DNA from: Methylobacterium isbiliense
Lineage (GTDB): Bacteria > Pseudomonadota > Alphaproteobacteria > Rhizobiales > Beijerinckiaceae
DNA: 57,356 nucleotides
Direction: 5' to 3'
Assembly (NCBI RefSeq): GCF_022179325.1
Contig: NZ_BPQQ01000044.1
Location: 1-57,356 of the forward strand
The notes beneath the pieces were generated by a model that worked only from the letters and a program-made list of their open reading frames with translations, was not told where the DNA came from and made no database searches. The translations under genes and the position numbers were made by a program. The first letter of the stretch is position 1, and each line of letters starts with the position of its first letter. Positions 15,897 to 24,591 of the stretch are shown piece by piece.

Positions 15897-17270
15897 ATGA
15901 GCCTGACCGCCACCCAGATCCTCGACCTCGCGCCCGATGCGCCGAGCCGAAAGGCCGGCCAGGATCAGGCCAAGCCCGGCAAATGGAGCGCCCTCGGCCG
16001 GTCCGGGGACGTCGTCTGGGGCGAGATCAAGGGGAGCGGGGCGAGCCCCTACCGCACCGTCGCGGATCTGAGCGGCCCGGCTTCGAAATGCACCTGCCCG
16101 AGCCGGAAGTTTCCCTGCAAGCACGCGCTGGGGTTGATGCTGGTGGATGCCGCCGCGCGGCTGCCCGAGGCCGAGCCGCCGGACTGGGTTGCCGCCTGGG
16201 CCAAGGGTCGGGAGAGCCGCGCCACGGCGGCGGAGACCCGGGCGCGCGAGCCCGCCAAGCCGGTCGACGAGAGGGCGCAGGCCAAGCGCCGGCAGGCCCG
16301 GAAGGAGCGCGTCGCCGCCGCCGTCGATGAACTCGATCTCTGGCTGCGCGACCTGATGCGGCGCGGCCTCGCGGGGGTGCGGGCCGAGCCCTACGCCGTC
16401 TTCGACCGCATGGCCGGCCGCCTCGTCGACGGTCAGGCGCCCGGCCTCGCGCGGCGGGTGCGCGCCCTGCCGGGCCTCGCCGCCGCGGCGCCGCCCGCAG
16501 GCGCGCCCCGGCCGGAGGAGGCGCTGGCGCTGGGACTCGGCCGGCTCGCCCTCCTCGTCGGGGCGATGCGGCGCCTCGACCATCTGACAGCCGAGCAGGC
16601 GGCGGCCGTGCGCGCGGCGGTCGGCTATCCGGTCACCGCGGAGGAGATGGCGGCACGGCCGGACGCGGCGGATGACTGGGCCGTGCTCGCCCACGCGGTG
16701 GAGGACGAGGACAAGCTCACCGCCCGCACGGTCTGGCTGGCCGGGCGCCGCACCGGCGCCCTGGCCCAGGTGGTCGATTACGGCGCGCCCGGCTCAGCCC
16801 TGCCGCCCGCGCCGGCGGCGGGCCAGGACTTCGCCGGCGCGCTCGCCTTCCAGCCGGGCGAGCCGCCCCTGCGCGCCGTCTTCCGCGACGGGCGCGCCGG
16901 CCCCTCGCCCGCCGGGCCGCTCGCGGGCGCGACGCGCATCGGCACGGCCCTCGACGGGTTCGCCGCGGTGCTGGCGCGGGCGCCCTGGACCGAGCGCTGG
17001 CCCCTCCGTCTCGCGGGAGTGCGGTTCGGGCATCTCCCGGGCTCGACGTCGGAGGCGCCCCTCCTCGGTGTCGGGGACGAGACCGGCTGCCTCGCCCTGC
17101 GGACGGATGCGCATCTGCCGGCCCTCCTGGCGGTGGCGGCCGGAGAGCCGGTCGACCTGTTCGGCCTCTACGACGGCTTCGGCCTCGGCGTCCTCGCCCT
17201 GGTGGCGCAGGGCCATCTCTACGCGGTGCCGGCCCAGGATCCGCGGCCGATCCTGATGCGGGCGGCCTGA
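15897..17270 (+). CDS. SWIM zinc-finger protein (YehQ-like)
   Basis: 457 aa from ATG 15897 (MSLTATQILDLAPD); longer upstream starts add atypical residues. The SWIM motif CxCx6CxH is at Cys65, Cys67, Cys74 and His76 (CTCPSRKFPCKH), predicted to bind zinc and nucleic acid or protein. The rest is Ala/Arg-rich and mostly helical to ~165, followed by a mixed alpha/beta region. It is the first gene of a five-gene operon, and its stop overlaps the next start by one base (TGATG). In E. coli a SWIM protein, YehQ, accompanies YehL/M/P. The function of the set is not established. Confidence 0.85.
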   Translation: MSLTATQILDLAPDAPSRKAGQDQAKPGKWSALGRSGDVVWGEIKGSGASPYRTVADLSGPASKCTCPSRKFPCKHALGLMLVDAAARLPEAEPPDWVAAWAKGRESRATAAETRAREPAKPVDERAQAKRRQARKERVAAAVDELDLWLRDLMRRGLAGVRAEPYAVFDRMAGRLVDGQAPGLARRVRALPGLAAAAPPAGAPRPEEALALGLGRLALLVGAMRRLDHLTAEQAAAVRAAVGYPVTAEEMAARPDAADDWAVLAHAVEDEDKLTARTVWLAGRRTGALAQVVDYGAPGSALPPAPAAGQDFAGALAFQPGEPPLRAVFRDGRAGPSPAGPLAGATRIGTALDGFAAVLARAPWTERWPLRLAGVRFGHLPGSTSEAPLLGVGDETGCLALRTDAHLPALLAVAAGEPVDLFGLYDGFGLGVLALVAQGHLYAVPAQDPRPILMRAA

Positions 17271-18838
17271 TGGTCGCACGGACCACCGCCCCGGCCGCCG
17301 ACGGCTGGGAGGCCACGCTCGCCGCGGCCCTCATCGGCGCCGACCGCGCCCCGCCCGGCCCGGAGGACGAGGCCTTCGCCGATCTCGGCCCCGCCGGGGA
17401 TCCGGCCGGCAGCCTGCTGGCGCGGCTCGCCGCGCAGGGCATTCACCGCCTCGCCGGGGCGGGGTTGGCGGCCGAGGCGCTCACCCCGGTGCCGCCGCGG
17501 GACCTGCCCGGACCCGAATGCCCGCCCGCGGCGGCCGCGCGCCTCGCCCTCCTCCTCGCCGCCGGCCCGTCGGCTCGGTCGCGGCTGGAGGAATGGTGCG
17601 ACCTCGCGGCCGAGGCCGGGATCCGCGCGCCCGCATGGCTGCTCCCGGCGCTCGCACCGTACCGCAGCCTCTGGCCGCGGCCGATCGAACGGATCGCCGG
17701 CCCCGAAATCGCATGGCTCGACCGGGCCTGCGCGGGTGGTGCGGCCGAGCCGGAACCGCCTGCGCAGGATTGGACGGAGGGCACCCCCGCCGTGCGCCGG
17801 GACGCCTTCGCGGCCTTCCGGGAGCGGGACCCGGACGGCGCCCGCGCCGCCCTGGAGGCGGCCTTCCGGAGCGAGAAGGCGGAGATGCGCCAGACCCTCG
17901 TCGATACGCTCGACGTGACTCTCGGCGAGGCCGACGCGCCGTTCCTCGAAGCCTGCCTCGACGACCGCGCGAGCGGGGTGCGGGCGGCCGCGCAGCGGCT
18001 GCTGGCCCGCCTCACCCGCTCGCCCTTCGCCGCGCGCATGGCGGCGCGGGCCAGGACCGCGCTCGCCGTCGAGACGAAGCGGCGCCTGCTCGGCGGGACG
18101 ACGCATGCGCTGACCGTGACGCTGCCGGAGGAAGCGCCCGCGCTTGCCCGCGACGGCATCGAGCCGCGCCCCTATCGGCAGAAGGCGGGCGGGGCGCGGG
18201 CGGGCCTGCTGCAGGAGATCCTGGCGCAGACGCCCCTGCATGCCTTCGCCGACCACCCGCCGCGGCTGTGGATCGAGCTGGCCCTGCGCGGCGAATGGGC
18301 GGCCCCGATCCTCGAAGGGTTCCTCGCGGCCGTCCGCCGCGAGGACGACCCGAACTGGGCGCGCGCGCTGACCGCCGTGCTGGGCGAGGCCCATTCCGGT
18401 CGCCTCTCGGGGGTTCGGCCGACGAACGAGCTGCGCGACGACTGGGCGCGGGCGGCCGCCCTCCTGCCCGATGCGGAGTGGGAGCGCCTCGTCGAGGACC
18501 TGTTTCGCAAGGCCGCCGTCGAGGTGATCCTCGCCCATCTGGCCCATGCGCCGCCTGCTGTGTCGGAGCGCTTCACCCTCGCCCAGCTCGACTGGCTCGC
18601 CGCGGTCACCCGCGGCCCGGCCGGGATGCGCGACGCGCTCGGCCGGACCTGGCTGATCGACCGGTTCGGCGAGCGGGCCTGGCCGGGCGAGGACGCCGCC
18701 GCCCAGGCCGCCGCCATTCTGGCGCGCCTGCCCGGTGATGCCGACGAGCGCCTGCGCCGCCAATGCGCCGGCTTGGCCGACATCCTCGACGTGCGCGTCG
18801 CCATGCGGCGCGACTTCACCGGACCGGAGGGAGCCTGA
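17270..18838 (+). CDS. DUF5691 family protein
   Basis: 522 aa, cytoplasmic. Helix-rich with HEAT-like pairs (RDAFAAFRERDPDGARAALE; CLDDRASGVRAAAQRLLARL). Its position directly after the SWIM gene and before the MoxR ATPase matches the usual neighbourhood of DUF5691 proteins. The N-terminus (AALIGADRAPPGPEDE) and the KRRLLGGTTHALTVTLP stretch are the parts most likely conserved. There are no catalytic motifs, so a scaffold or adaptor within the MoxR/VWA machine is a reasonable guess. The start is fixed by the one-base overlap with the preceding stop. Confidence 0.75.
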   Translation: MVARTTAPAADGWEATLAAALIGADRAPPGPEDEAFADLGPAGDPAGSLLARLAAQGIHRLAGAGLAAEALTPVPPRDLPGPECPPAAAARLALLLAAGPSARSRLEEWCDLAAEAGIRAPAWLLPALAPYRSLWPRPIERIAGPEIAWLDRACAGGAAEPEPPAQDWTEGTPAVRRDAFAAFRERDPDGARAALEAAFRSEKAEMRQTLVDTLDVTLGEADAPFLEACLDDRASGVRAAAQRLLARLTRSPFAARMAARARTALAVETKRRLLGGTTHALTVTLPEEAPALARDGIEPRPYRQKAGGARAGLLQEILAQTPLHAFADHPPRLWIELALRGEWAAPILEGFLAAVRREDDPNWARALTAVLGEAHSGRLSGVRPTNELRDDWARAAALLPDAEWERLVEDLFRKAAVEVILAHLAHAPPAVSERFTLAQLDWLAAVTRGPAGMRDALGRTWLIDRFGERAWPGEDAAAQAAAILARLPGDADERLRRQCAGLADILDVRVAMRRDFTGPEGA

Positions 18839-18841
18839 GAC

Positions 18842-19960
18842 ATGCCGCAGACCAACGGGAGCCAAGCCGCGCAGCCGAGAGAAGCCGCCCAGCTTCGTCA
18901 AGCCGCCGAGGATGCCTTCGCGGAGGAGATCGCCGCGCTGCGCGCCGCCGACGACCGGCCGCGCCCGCCGAACTGGCAGCTCTCGCCGCAGGCGGTCGTG
19001 ACCTACCTGATGGGCGGGCGGCTGGCCTCCGGCTTCGAGATCACGCCGAAATACATCGGCGAGCGGCGCCTGATGGAGGTCGCGGTGGCGACGCTCGCCA
19101 CCGACCGGGCCCTGCTGCTGCTCGGCGTGCCCGGCACCGCCAAGAGCTGGGTCAGCGAGCATCTGGCGGCGGCGATCTGCGGCACCTCGCGTCTGATCGT
19201 GCAGGGCACGGCGGGCGCCAGCGAGGAGGCGATCCGCTACGGCTGGAACTACGCGCTGCTCCTCGCGAAGGGTCCGAGCCGCGAGGCAGTGGTGGCCTCG
19301 CCGGTGATGCGCGCCATGAACGAGGGCCGGATCGCCCGGGTCGAGGAGCTGACGCGCATCCCCTCGGAGACGCAGGACAGCTTCATCACCGTCCTGTCCG
19401 AGAAGACGCTGCCGATCCCCGAGCTGAACGAGGAGGTGCCGGCCCGGAAGGGCTTCAACCTCATCGCCACGGCCAACAACCGCGACCGGGGCGTCAACGA
19501 GTTGTCGAGCGCGCTCAAGCGCCGCTTCAACACCGTGGTGCTGCCGCCGCCCGCCACCATCGAGGCCGAGATCGCCATCGTGGAGACCCGGGTGGCCGCC
19601 CTCGGCCGCGCCTTCGAGATCCCGGCCGAGCCGCCGGGGGCCGACCAGATCCGGCGCGTCGTCACGATCTTCCGGGAATTGCGCGAGGGCGTGACCGCGG
19701 ACGGCAAGGCGAAGGTGAAGCAGCCCTCCGGCACCCTCTCGACCGCGGAGGCGATCAGCGTGGTCGGCAGCGGCCTCGCCCTCGCCGCCCATTTCGGCGA
19801 CGGCCGCCTCTCCGCCCACGACCTCGTCTCCGGCATCGCCGGCGCCGTGGTGAAGGACCCGGTCCAGGATGCCATCGTCTGGCGCGAGTACCTCGAGACC
19901 GTGGTCAAGGAGCGGACGGAGTGGAAGGACTTCTATCGCGCCGCCCGCGAGACCGCCTGA
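18842..19960 (+). CDS. MoxR-type AAA+ ATPase (YehL-like)
   Basis: 372 aa, close to E. coli YehL. GGAGGG before the start supports ATG 18842. Walker A is GVPGTAKSW (~97-105). The Walker B region reads RIARVEELTRIPSETQDSF, so the usual Asp-Glu is Glu-Glu. Sensor 1 is IATANNRDRGVNE and an arginine-rich SALKRRF follows. MoxR ATPases act as chaperones with VWA-domain partners to assemble or activate target complexes; the VWA partner is encoded two genes downstream. A second, lid-like helical domain occupies ~250-372. Confidence 0.92.
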   Translation: MPQTNGSQAAQPREAAQLRQAAEDAFAEEIAALRAADDRPRPPNWQLSPQAVVTYLMGGRLASGFEITPKYIGERRLMEVAVATLATDRALLLLGVPGTAKSWVSEHLAAAICGTSRLIVQGTAGASEEAIRYGWNYALLLAKGPSREAVVASPVMRAMNEGRIARVEELTRIPSETQDSFITVLSEKTLPIPELNEEVPARKGFNLIATANNRDRGVNELSSALKRRFNTVVLPPPATIEAEIAIVETRVAALGRAFEIPAEPPGADQIRRVVTIFRELREGVTADGKAKVKQPSGTLSTAEAISVVGSGLALAAHFGDGRLSAHDLVSGIAGAVVKDPVQDAIVWREYLETVVKERTEWKDFYRAARETA

Positions 19961-19967
19961 CCGCGCG

Positions 19968-22280
19968 ATGCCCGAGATCCGGATCTTCGGCATCCGCCAC
20001 CACGGGCCGGGCTCGGCGCGTTCGCTGCGAGCGGCGCTCGACGCATGGCGGCCCGACTGCCTGCTGATCGAAGGACCGCCCGACGCCGAGGCGCTGATCC
20101 CGCTCGCCGGCCATGCCGCGATGGCGCCGCCCGTGGCGCTCCTCGTCTACCGGCCGGACCGGCCGCGCGACTGCGCCTTCTTCCCCTTCGCGGCCTTCTC
20201 GCCCGAATGGGTGGCGATGCGCCACGGCATCGCGGCCGGCGCCGCCCTGCGCTTCATCGACCTGCCGCATGCGATCCAGCTCGCGGACGGGTTCGGGGCG
20301 GACGGCGAGGCGTCTCCCGGCGACGGCGCTCCGCAGCCCGTCGCCGCGCCCGCCGCCTCCGCGGCCGAGGCGGTTCCGGCCGCCCCGGCGGCGATCCGGC
20401 GCGATCCGCTCGGCGAACTCGCCGGGGCCGCCGGCTTCCCGGACGGCGAGCGCTGGTGGGACGCCTTCGTGGAGAGCCGGGCCGGCGAGGACGGCGACGT
20501 CTTCGCGGCGATCGCCGAGGCGATGGCGGCCCTGCGCGAGGGCGCCGGGCCCGATCCCGGCGAGGAGGCGCGCGAGGCGCACATGCGCACCGCCATCCGC
20601 CGGGCAGCCAAGGACGGTTTCGCGCGCATCGCCGTCGTCTGCGGCGCGTGGCACGGGCCGGCGCTCGCCCGCCACGACGCCAAGGGACAGGCGGCGGCCG
20701 ATGCGGCGACCCTGAAGGGGCTCCCCAAGACCAAGGTGGCCTGCGCCTGGGCGCCCTGGTCCTACGAGCGGCTCGCCACCGCGAGCGGCTACCGGGCCGG
20801 CGTGCTCTCGCCGGAATGGTACGACACCCTGTGGCACCACGAGGCCCGCGTCGCCGCCCGCTGGCTCGCCCGGGCGGCCGCGCTCCTGCGCGAGGAGGAT
20901 CTCGACGCCTCCCCGGCCTCGGTGATCGAGGCCGCGCGCCTCGCCGAGGCGCTGGCGGGCTTCCGCGGCCGGGCGCGCCCCTCGCTGGAGGATCTCGACG
21001 AGGCGGTGCAGGCGACGCTCTGCTTCGCCGATCCGGCGCCGATGGCCCTGATCCGCCGCAAGCTCGTCATCGGCGAGCGCCTCGGCGCGACGCCGCCGGA
21101 CAGTCCCTCGACGCCGGTGGAGGCGGATTTCGAGGCGCAGTGCCGGCGCCTGCGCCTGAAACCCGGGACGGATGCGGGCGAACTCACCCTGGACCTGCGC
21201 AAGGAGACCGATCTCGCCCGCAGCCATTTCCTCAACCGGTTGCAGCTCATCGGCATCCCGTGGGGCACCAGGCGGCAGGCCCGCGGGCGCGGCACCTTCA
21301 AGGAGGCGTGGTTCCTCTCCTGGCAGCCCGAATGGGTGGTGGAGCTGGTCGCCGCCTCGGCGGAGGGCGGCACGGTGGCGCAAGCCGCCGCCGGCCGGGT
21401 GCGGACGCGCGCCCGCGCCGCCGCCCGCGTCTCCGAGCTGTCGGGACTGATCGGCACGCTGCTCGATGCCGACCTCGCCGAGGCCGGCGCCGAGGTGATC
21501 CGGGTGCTCAACGACCGCGCCGCGCTCTCGGCCGACGTGTTCGACCTGATGGAGGCCCTGCCGCCCCTGGCCGAACTCGCCCGCTACGGCTCGGTCCGCT
21601 CCTCCGATACGGCGCCCGTGCTCGCGGTGGTGCGGGGGCTGGTGCCGCGGGTCGCCGCCGGGCTGGTGGCGGCCTGCCAGAGCCTCGATGACGAGGCGGC
21701 TGCGGCCGCCAAGGCGCGCCTCGTCGCGGTCTCGGGCGCCATCGCGCTCATCGAGGAGCCGGAGCTGACGGCCGTGTGGCAGGAGGCCCTGCGGGGGCTG
21801 GCCGACCAGGAGCACGCGCATGGCCGCGTGGTCGGCCGCGCCGTGCGCCTGCTGTTCGACGACCGCGCGGTGGCGGCCGAGGAGGCGGGCGACCGGATGC
21901 GGCTCGCGCTGTCGCGGGCCGCGGCGGCGCCCGCGGCGGCGGCCTGGATCGAGGGCTTCCTCGAACACAGCGGCACGGCGCTGATCCACGGCCGGGGCCT
22001 GCTTCCCGTCGTGGACGAGTGGCTCTGCGGCCTCGACGAGGAGACCTTCACGGAGCTGCTGCCGCTGGTGCGGCGCACCTTCGCGACGATCGCACCGGCC
22101 GAGCGGCGGGCGATCGGCGAGGCCCTGGCGCGGCCGGGCGGCGGCGCCTCCGGCGACACCGCGCCCGGCCGGACCTTCGACGCCGAGCGCGCCGCCAGGG
22201 TGCTGCCGATCCTGCGCCTGCTCCTCGGCCCCGCCTCCGAGACCCGAGAGTGGGCTGCGCCCGAGGAGGATGTGCGGTGA
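19968..22280 (+). CDS. DUF5682 family protein (YehM-like)
   Basis: 770 aa from ATG 19968 (MPEIRIFGIRHHGPGSARSL), 7 bases after the MoxR stop; E. coli YehM is of similar length. The N-terminal ~240 residues show GIRHHGPGSA (8-17), LLIEGPPD with Glu35, and HMRTAIRRA...RIAVVCGAWHGPAL (~204-231). Together these resemble the TraB/GumN/TIKI and EreA-like fold, whose members include metal-dependent peptidases and hydrolases. The remaining ~530 residues are helical (many EALAGFRGR/RKETDLARS-type repeats) and unassigned. A catalytic role is inference only. It is probably the effector or substrate of the MoxR/VWA pair. Confidence 0.85.
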   Translation: MPEIRIFGIRHHGPGSARSLRAALDAWRPDCLLIEGPPDAEALIPLAGHAAMAPPVALLVYRPDRPRDCAFFPFAAFSPEWVAMRHGIAAGAALRFIDLPHAIQLADGFGADGEASPGDGAPQPVAAPAASAAEAVPAAPAAIRRDPLGELAGAAGFPDGERWWDAFVESRAGEDGDVFAAIAEAMAALREGAGPDPGEEAREAHMRTAIRRAAKDGFARIAVVCGAWHGPALARHDAKGQAAADAATLKGLPKTKVACAWAPWSYERLATASGYRAGVLSPEWYDTLWHHEARVAARWLARAAALLREEDLDASPASVIEAARLAEALAGFRGRARPSLEDLDEAVQATLCFADPAPMALIRRKLVIGERLGATPPDSPSTPVEADFEAQCRRLRLKPGTDAGELTLDLRKETDLARSHFLNRLQLIGIPWGTRRQARGRGTFKEAWFLSWQPEWVVELVAASAEGGTVAQAAAGRVRTRARAAARVSELSGLIGTLLDADLAEAGAEVIRVLNDRAALSADVFDLMEALPPLAELARYGSVRSSDTAPVLAVVRGLVPRVAAGLVAACQSLDDEAAAAAKARLVAVSGAIALIEEPELTAVWQEALRGLADQEHAHGRVVGRAVRLLFDDRAVAAEEAGDRMRLALSRAAAAPAAAAWIEGFLEHSGTALIHGRGLLPVVDEWLCGLDEETFTELLPLVRRTFATIAPAERRAIGEALARPGGGASGDTAPGRTFDAERAARVLPILRLLLGPASETREWAAPEEDVR

Positions 22281-23446
22281 GCGAGACCGAACGCCTGCGC
22301 CGCTGGCGCCTCGTGCTGGGCGGCGGCCCCGCCGACGGGACCGGCTGCGCCCTTGGGGAGCGGGACCAGCGCCTCGACCGGGCGCTCGGCGCCCTCTACG
22401 ATTCCGACCGCGGGGCGAGCCTCGGCTCCTCCGCCCCCTCGGTGCCGCGCTGGCTCGGCGACATCCGCGACTACTTCCCGGCCTCCGTCGTGCAGGTGAT
22501 GCAGCGCGACGCCTTCGAACGGCTCGACCTCAAGCGCATGCTGACCGAGCCGGAGATGCTGGAGGCCGTCGTTCCGGACGTCTCGCTCGTCTCCACCCTG
22601 ATCTCCATGCGCGGCCTGCTCGGCGGGCGCACCAAGGAGACCGCCCGTCTGGTGGTGCGCAAGGTGGTCGAGGCGCTGATGCGCAGGCTGGAGGAGCCGC
22701 TGCGGCAGGCGGTGAACGGGGCGATCGACCGCGCGAGCGTGAACCGGCGCCCGCGCCATGCCGAGATCGACTGGAACCGCACCATCCGGGCGAATCTGCG
22801 CCATTATCAGGCGGAGTACCGCACCATCATCCCGGAGACCCGCCTCGGCCACGGCCGCAAGAGCCGCGGCAGCCTCAAGGACGTGATCCTGTGCATCGAC
22901 CAGTCCGGCTCGATGGCGAACTCGGTGGTCTATTCGAGCATCTTCGGGGCCGTGATGGCCTCGCTGCCCGCGGTCTCGACGCGTCTCGTGGTGTTCGACA
23001 CCGAAGTCGTCGACCTCACGGACGAGATGGACGATCCGGTCGAGGTGCTGTTCTCGGTCCGGCTCGGCGGCGGCACCGACATCAACCGCGCGGTCGGCTA
23101 TTGCGAATCGCGCCTCACCCGGCCCGACGACACGATCCTGGTGCTGATCTCCGACCTCTACGAGGGCGGGGTCGAGGCGGGGCTCCTCGCCCGGGCGCAG
23201 CGCCTCGTCGGCGCCGGGGTGCAGATGGTCGCCCTCCTGGCGCTCTCGGATGAGGGTGCACCGGCCTTCGACCGGGCGCTCGCCGCACGGCTCGCCGCCC
23301 TGGGCGTGCCCGCCTTCGCCTGCACGCCGGATCTCTTCCCCGACCTGATGGCGGCGGCGATCCGGCGCCTGGACCTCTCGGCCTGGGCGGCCTCTGCCGG
23401 CATCGCGGCGGTTCCGGCCGAGGCCGGGTCGGCCCGTCAGGCCTAG
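22277..23446 (+). CDS. VWA/CoxE-like protein (YehP-like)
   Basis: 389 aa. It starts at GTG 22277, whose GTGA overlaps the DUF5682 stop by 4 bases (translational coupling). A helical N-terminus (~1-195) is followed by a von Willebrand A domain: MIDAS DxSxS in CIDQSGSMANS (~206-213), the Thr in GGGTDINRA, and the Asp in LISDLYEGG, so the metal site looks complete. VWA/CoxE proteins pair with MoxR ATPases to insert metals or remodel targets. It is the last gene of the operon, with a hairpin 41 bases after the stop. Confidence 0.92.
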   Translation: MSETERLRRWRLVLGGGPADGTGCALGERDQRLDRALGALYDSDRGASLGSSAPSVPRWLGDIRDYFPASVVQVMQRDAFERLDLKRMLTEPEMLEAVVPDVSLVSTLISMRGLLGGRTKETARLVVRKVVEALMRRLEEPLRQAVNGAIDRASVNRRPRHAEIDWNRTIRANLRHYQAEYRTIIPETRLGHGRKSRGSLKDVILCIDQSGSMANSVVYSSIFGAVMASLPAVSTRLVVFDTEVVDLTDEMDDPVEVLFSVRLGGGTDINRAVGYCESRLTRPDDTILVLISDLYEGGVEAGLLARAQRLVGAGVQMVALLALSDEGAPAFDRALAARLAALGVPAFACTPDLFPDLMAAAIRRLDLSAWAASAGIAAVPAEAGSARQA

Positions 23447-23487
23447 CGGCGCGCGAAACCGGGTCTGGACCGCCCATGCCAGATCCA

Positions 23488-23507
23488 GCCGGGCCGTTCG
23501 GCCCGGC
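23488..23507 (+). terminator. Hairpin after the MoxR/VWA operon
   Basis: Eight-base arms GCCGGGCC/GGCCCGGC with loop GTTC. Position after the last operon gene supports a terminator. No U-tract follows. Confidence 0.5.
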
Positions 23508-23552
23508 CCGTCGCCCGCGCAGCGGCGGCGGTCCGGCAGAGGAGAGACAAGG

Positions 23553-23903
23553 ATGATCATCTGGTCCGGCTGGGGCGTGCTCGCCGCGCTGATCATGGGC
23601 GCGGCGCTGGTGGCGGGTGTGCTCGTCGATCCCGCGCTCGCTCGCATCGGCATCCCGACCCCGACCGGCGTCGTCGCCGTGTGGGTGGCCGCCGCCGCGC
23701 TGAACTGGGTCGTCGGCACCCGGCTCAACAATCGGCCGGGCCGGGAACTCGTCGATCCGCGCACCGGGCAGGTGGTGATCCTGCGCGGGCGCCACACGCT
23801 GTTCTGGATCCCCATGCAGTACTGGTCGGTGCTGATCCTGCTGCTCGGCGCCGTCGCGATCCTGGGTGCGCTCGGTGCCGGGACGCCGCGGCGCCCGGCG
23901 TGA
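23553..23903 (+). CDS. Small three-TM membrane protein
   Basis: 116 aa, not recognised. Three hydrophobic segments: ~5-28 (GWGVLAALIMGAALVAGVLV), ~39-56 (TGVVAVWVAAAALNWVVG) and ~86-107 (PMQYWSVLILLLGAVAILGA). A polar loop between the second and third contains NNRPGRELVDPRTGQ and RGRHTLFWIPMQYW, a pattern seen in small uncharacterised inner-membrane proteins. GAGAGACAAGG precedes the ATG. It is followed by another small membrane protein on the same strand. Confidence 0.75.
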   Translation: MIIWSGWGVLAALIMGAALVAGVLVDPALARIGIPTPTGVVAVWVAAAALNWVVGTRLNNRPGRELVDPRTGQVVILRGRHTLFWIPMQYWSVLILLLGAVAILGALGAGTPRRPA

Positions 23904-23976
23904 CGACCCCCTTGCGCTCACGCAGCGGGCATCCGGGACGGGAAGATCGGGGCGCGAGCGATCGCGGGGAGGAGCC

Positions 23977-24546
23977 ATGACGCGCGCCGGAGCCTTCCGT
24001 CCCGAGCGCCCGGGGCATCGGACGGGGGCGCGGGAGCCGTCGCCGGACGAGCGGCGCGTCGATCTGCCCGTCGCGCGCCGGCCGCTCGCCGGCCTGCTCC
24101 TCGGCGCAAGCGTGTTCGTCGCGGCCGGGGCCTGGATGCTAGGCGGCCATCCGGGACCCGTCGTGGCGGGAATCGCCCTCCTCGCCATCGCGTTCTTCGG
24201 CCTCTGCGGCCTCGTCGCGCTGCGCGACCTGACGCGGCGCGGCCCGGTCCTGTCGGTCAGCGCCTACGGCCTGTTCGACCGTCGCTTCTCCACGGCCTGG
24301 ATCCCGTGGTCGGCCCTGGAGGGCTGCCACGTCGCCAGCGGGATGCTCAGCCTCGCCGTGAGGCCGGAGCGCGACGCCGCCCTGCCGCTGACCCGCCGCG
24401 CCCGCTGGACCGCCCGCCTCAACCGGCTCGTCCTGCGCCCGCGCGGCCCGCTCGCTGCCCGCCTCTACTTGATGCCGTGCCAGGGCGTGACGGGCGGGGC
24501 CGAGGCGGTCGCGCAGGCCCTCGCGCGGGTGCTGGGCCGGCGCTGA
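23977..24546 (+). CDS. Membrane protein, STM3941-like
   Basis: 189 aa from ATG 23977, with GGGAGGAGCC just upstream. Two hydrophobic segments (~33-57 LAGLLLGASVFVAAGAWML; ~60-80 VVAGIALLAIAFFGLCGLVA) are followed by a soluble domain with LSVSAYGLFDRRF and AWIPWSALEGC. That is the hallmark spacing of STM3941/PH-like proteins (..G..D......IPW.dI). The role is unknown. It converges with the minus-strand envelope cluster. Confidence 0.65.
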   Translation: MTRAGAFRPERPGHRTGAREPSPDERRVDLPVARRPLAGLLLGASVFVAAGAWMLGGHPGPVVAGIALLAIAFFGLCGLVALRDLTRRGPVLSVSAYGLFDRRFSTAWIPWSALEGCHVASGMLSLAVRPERDAALPLTRRARWTARLNRLVLRPRGPLAARLYLMPCQGVTGGAEAVAQALARVLGRR

Positions 24547-24591
24547 CATCCGCCTGCTGCGCGTCGCGCGGCCGGTCGCACGGGGCGGCGT

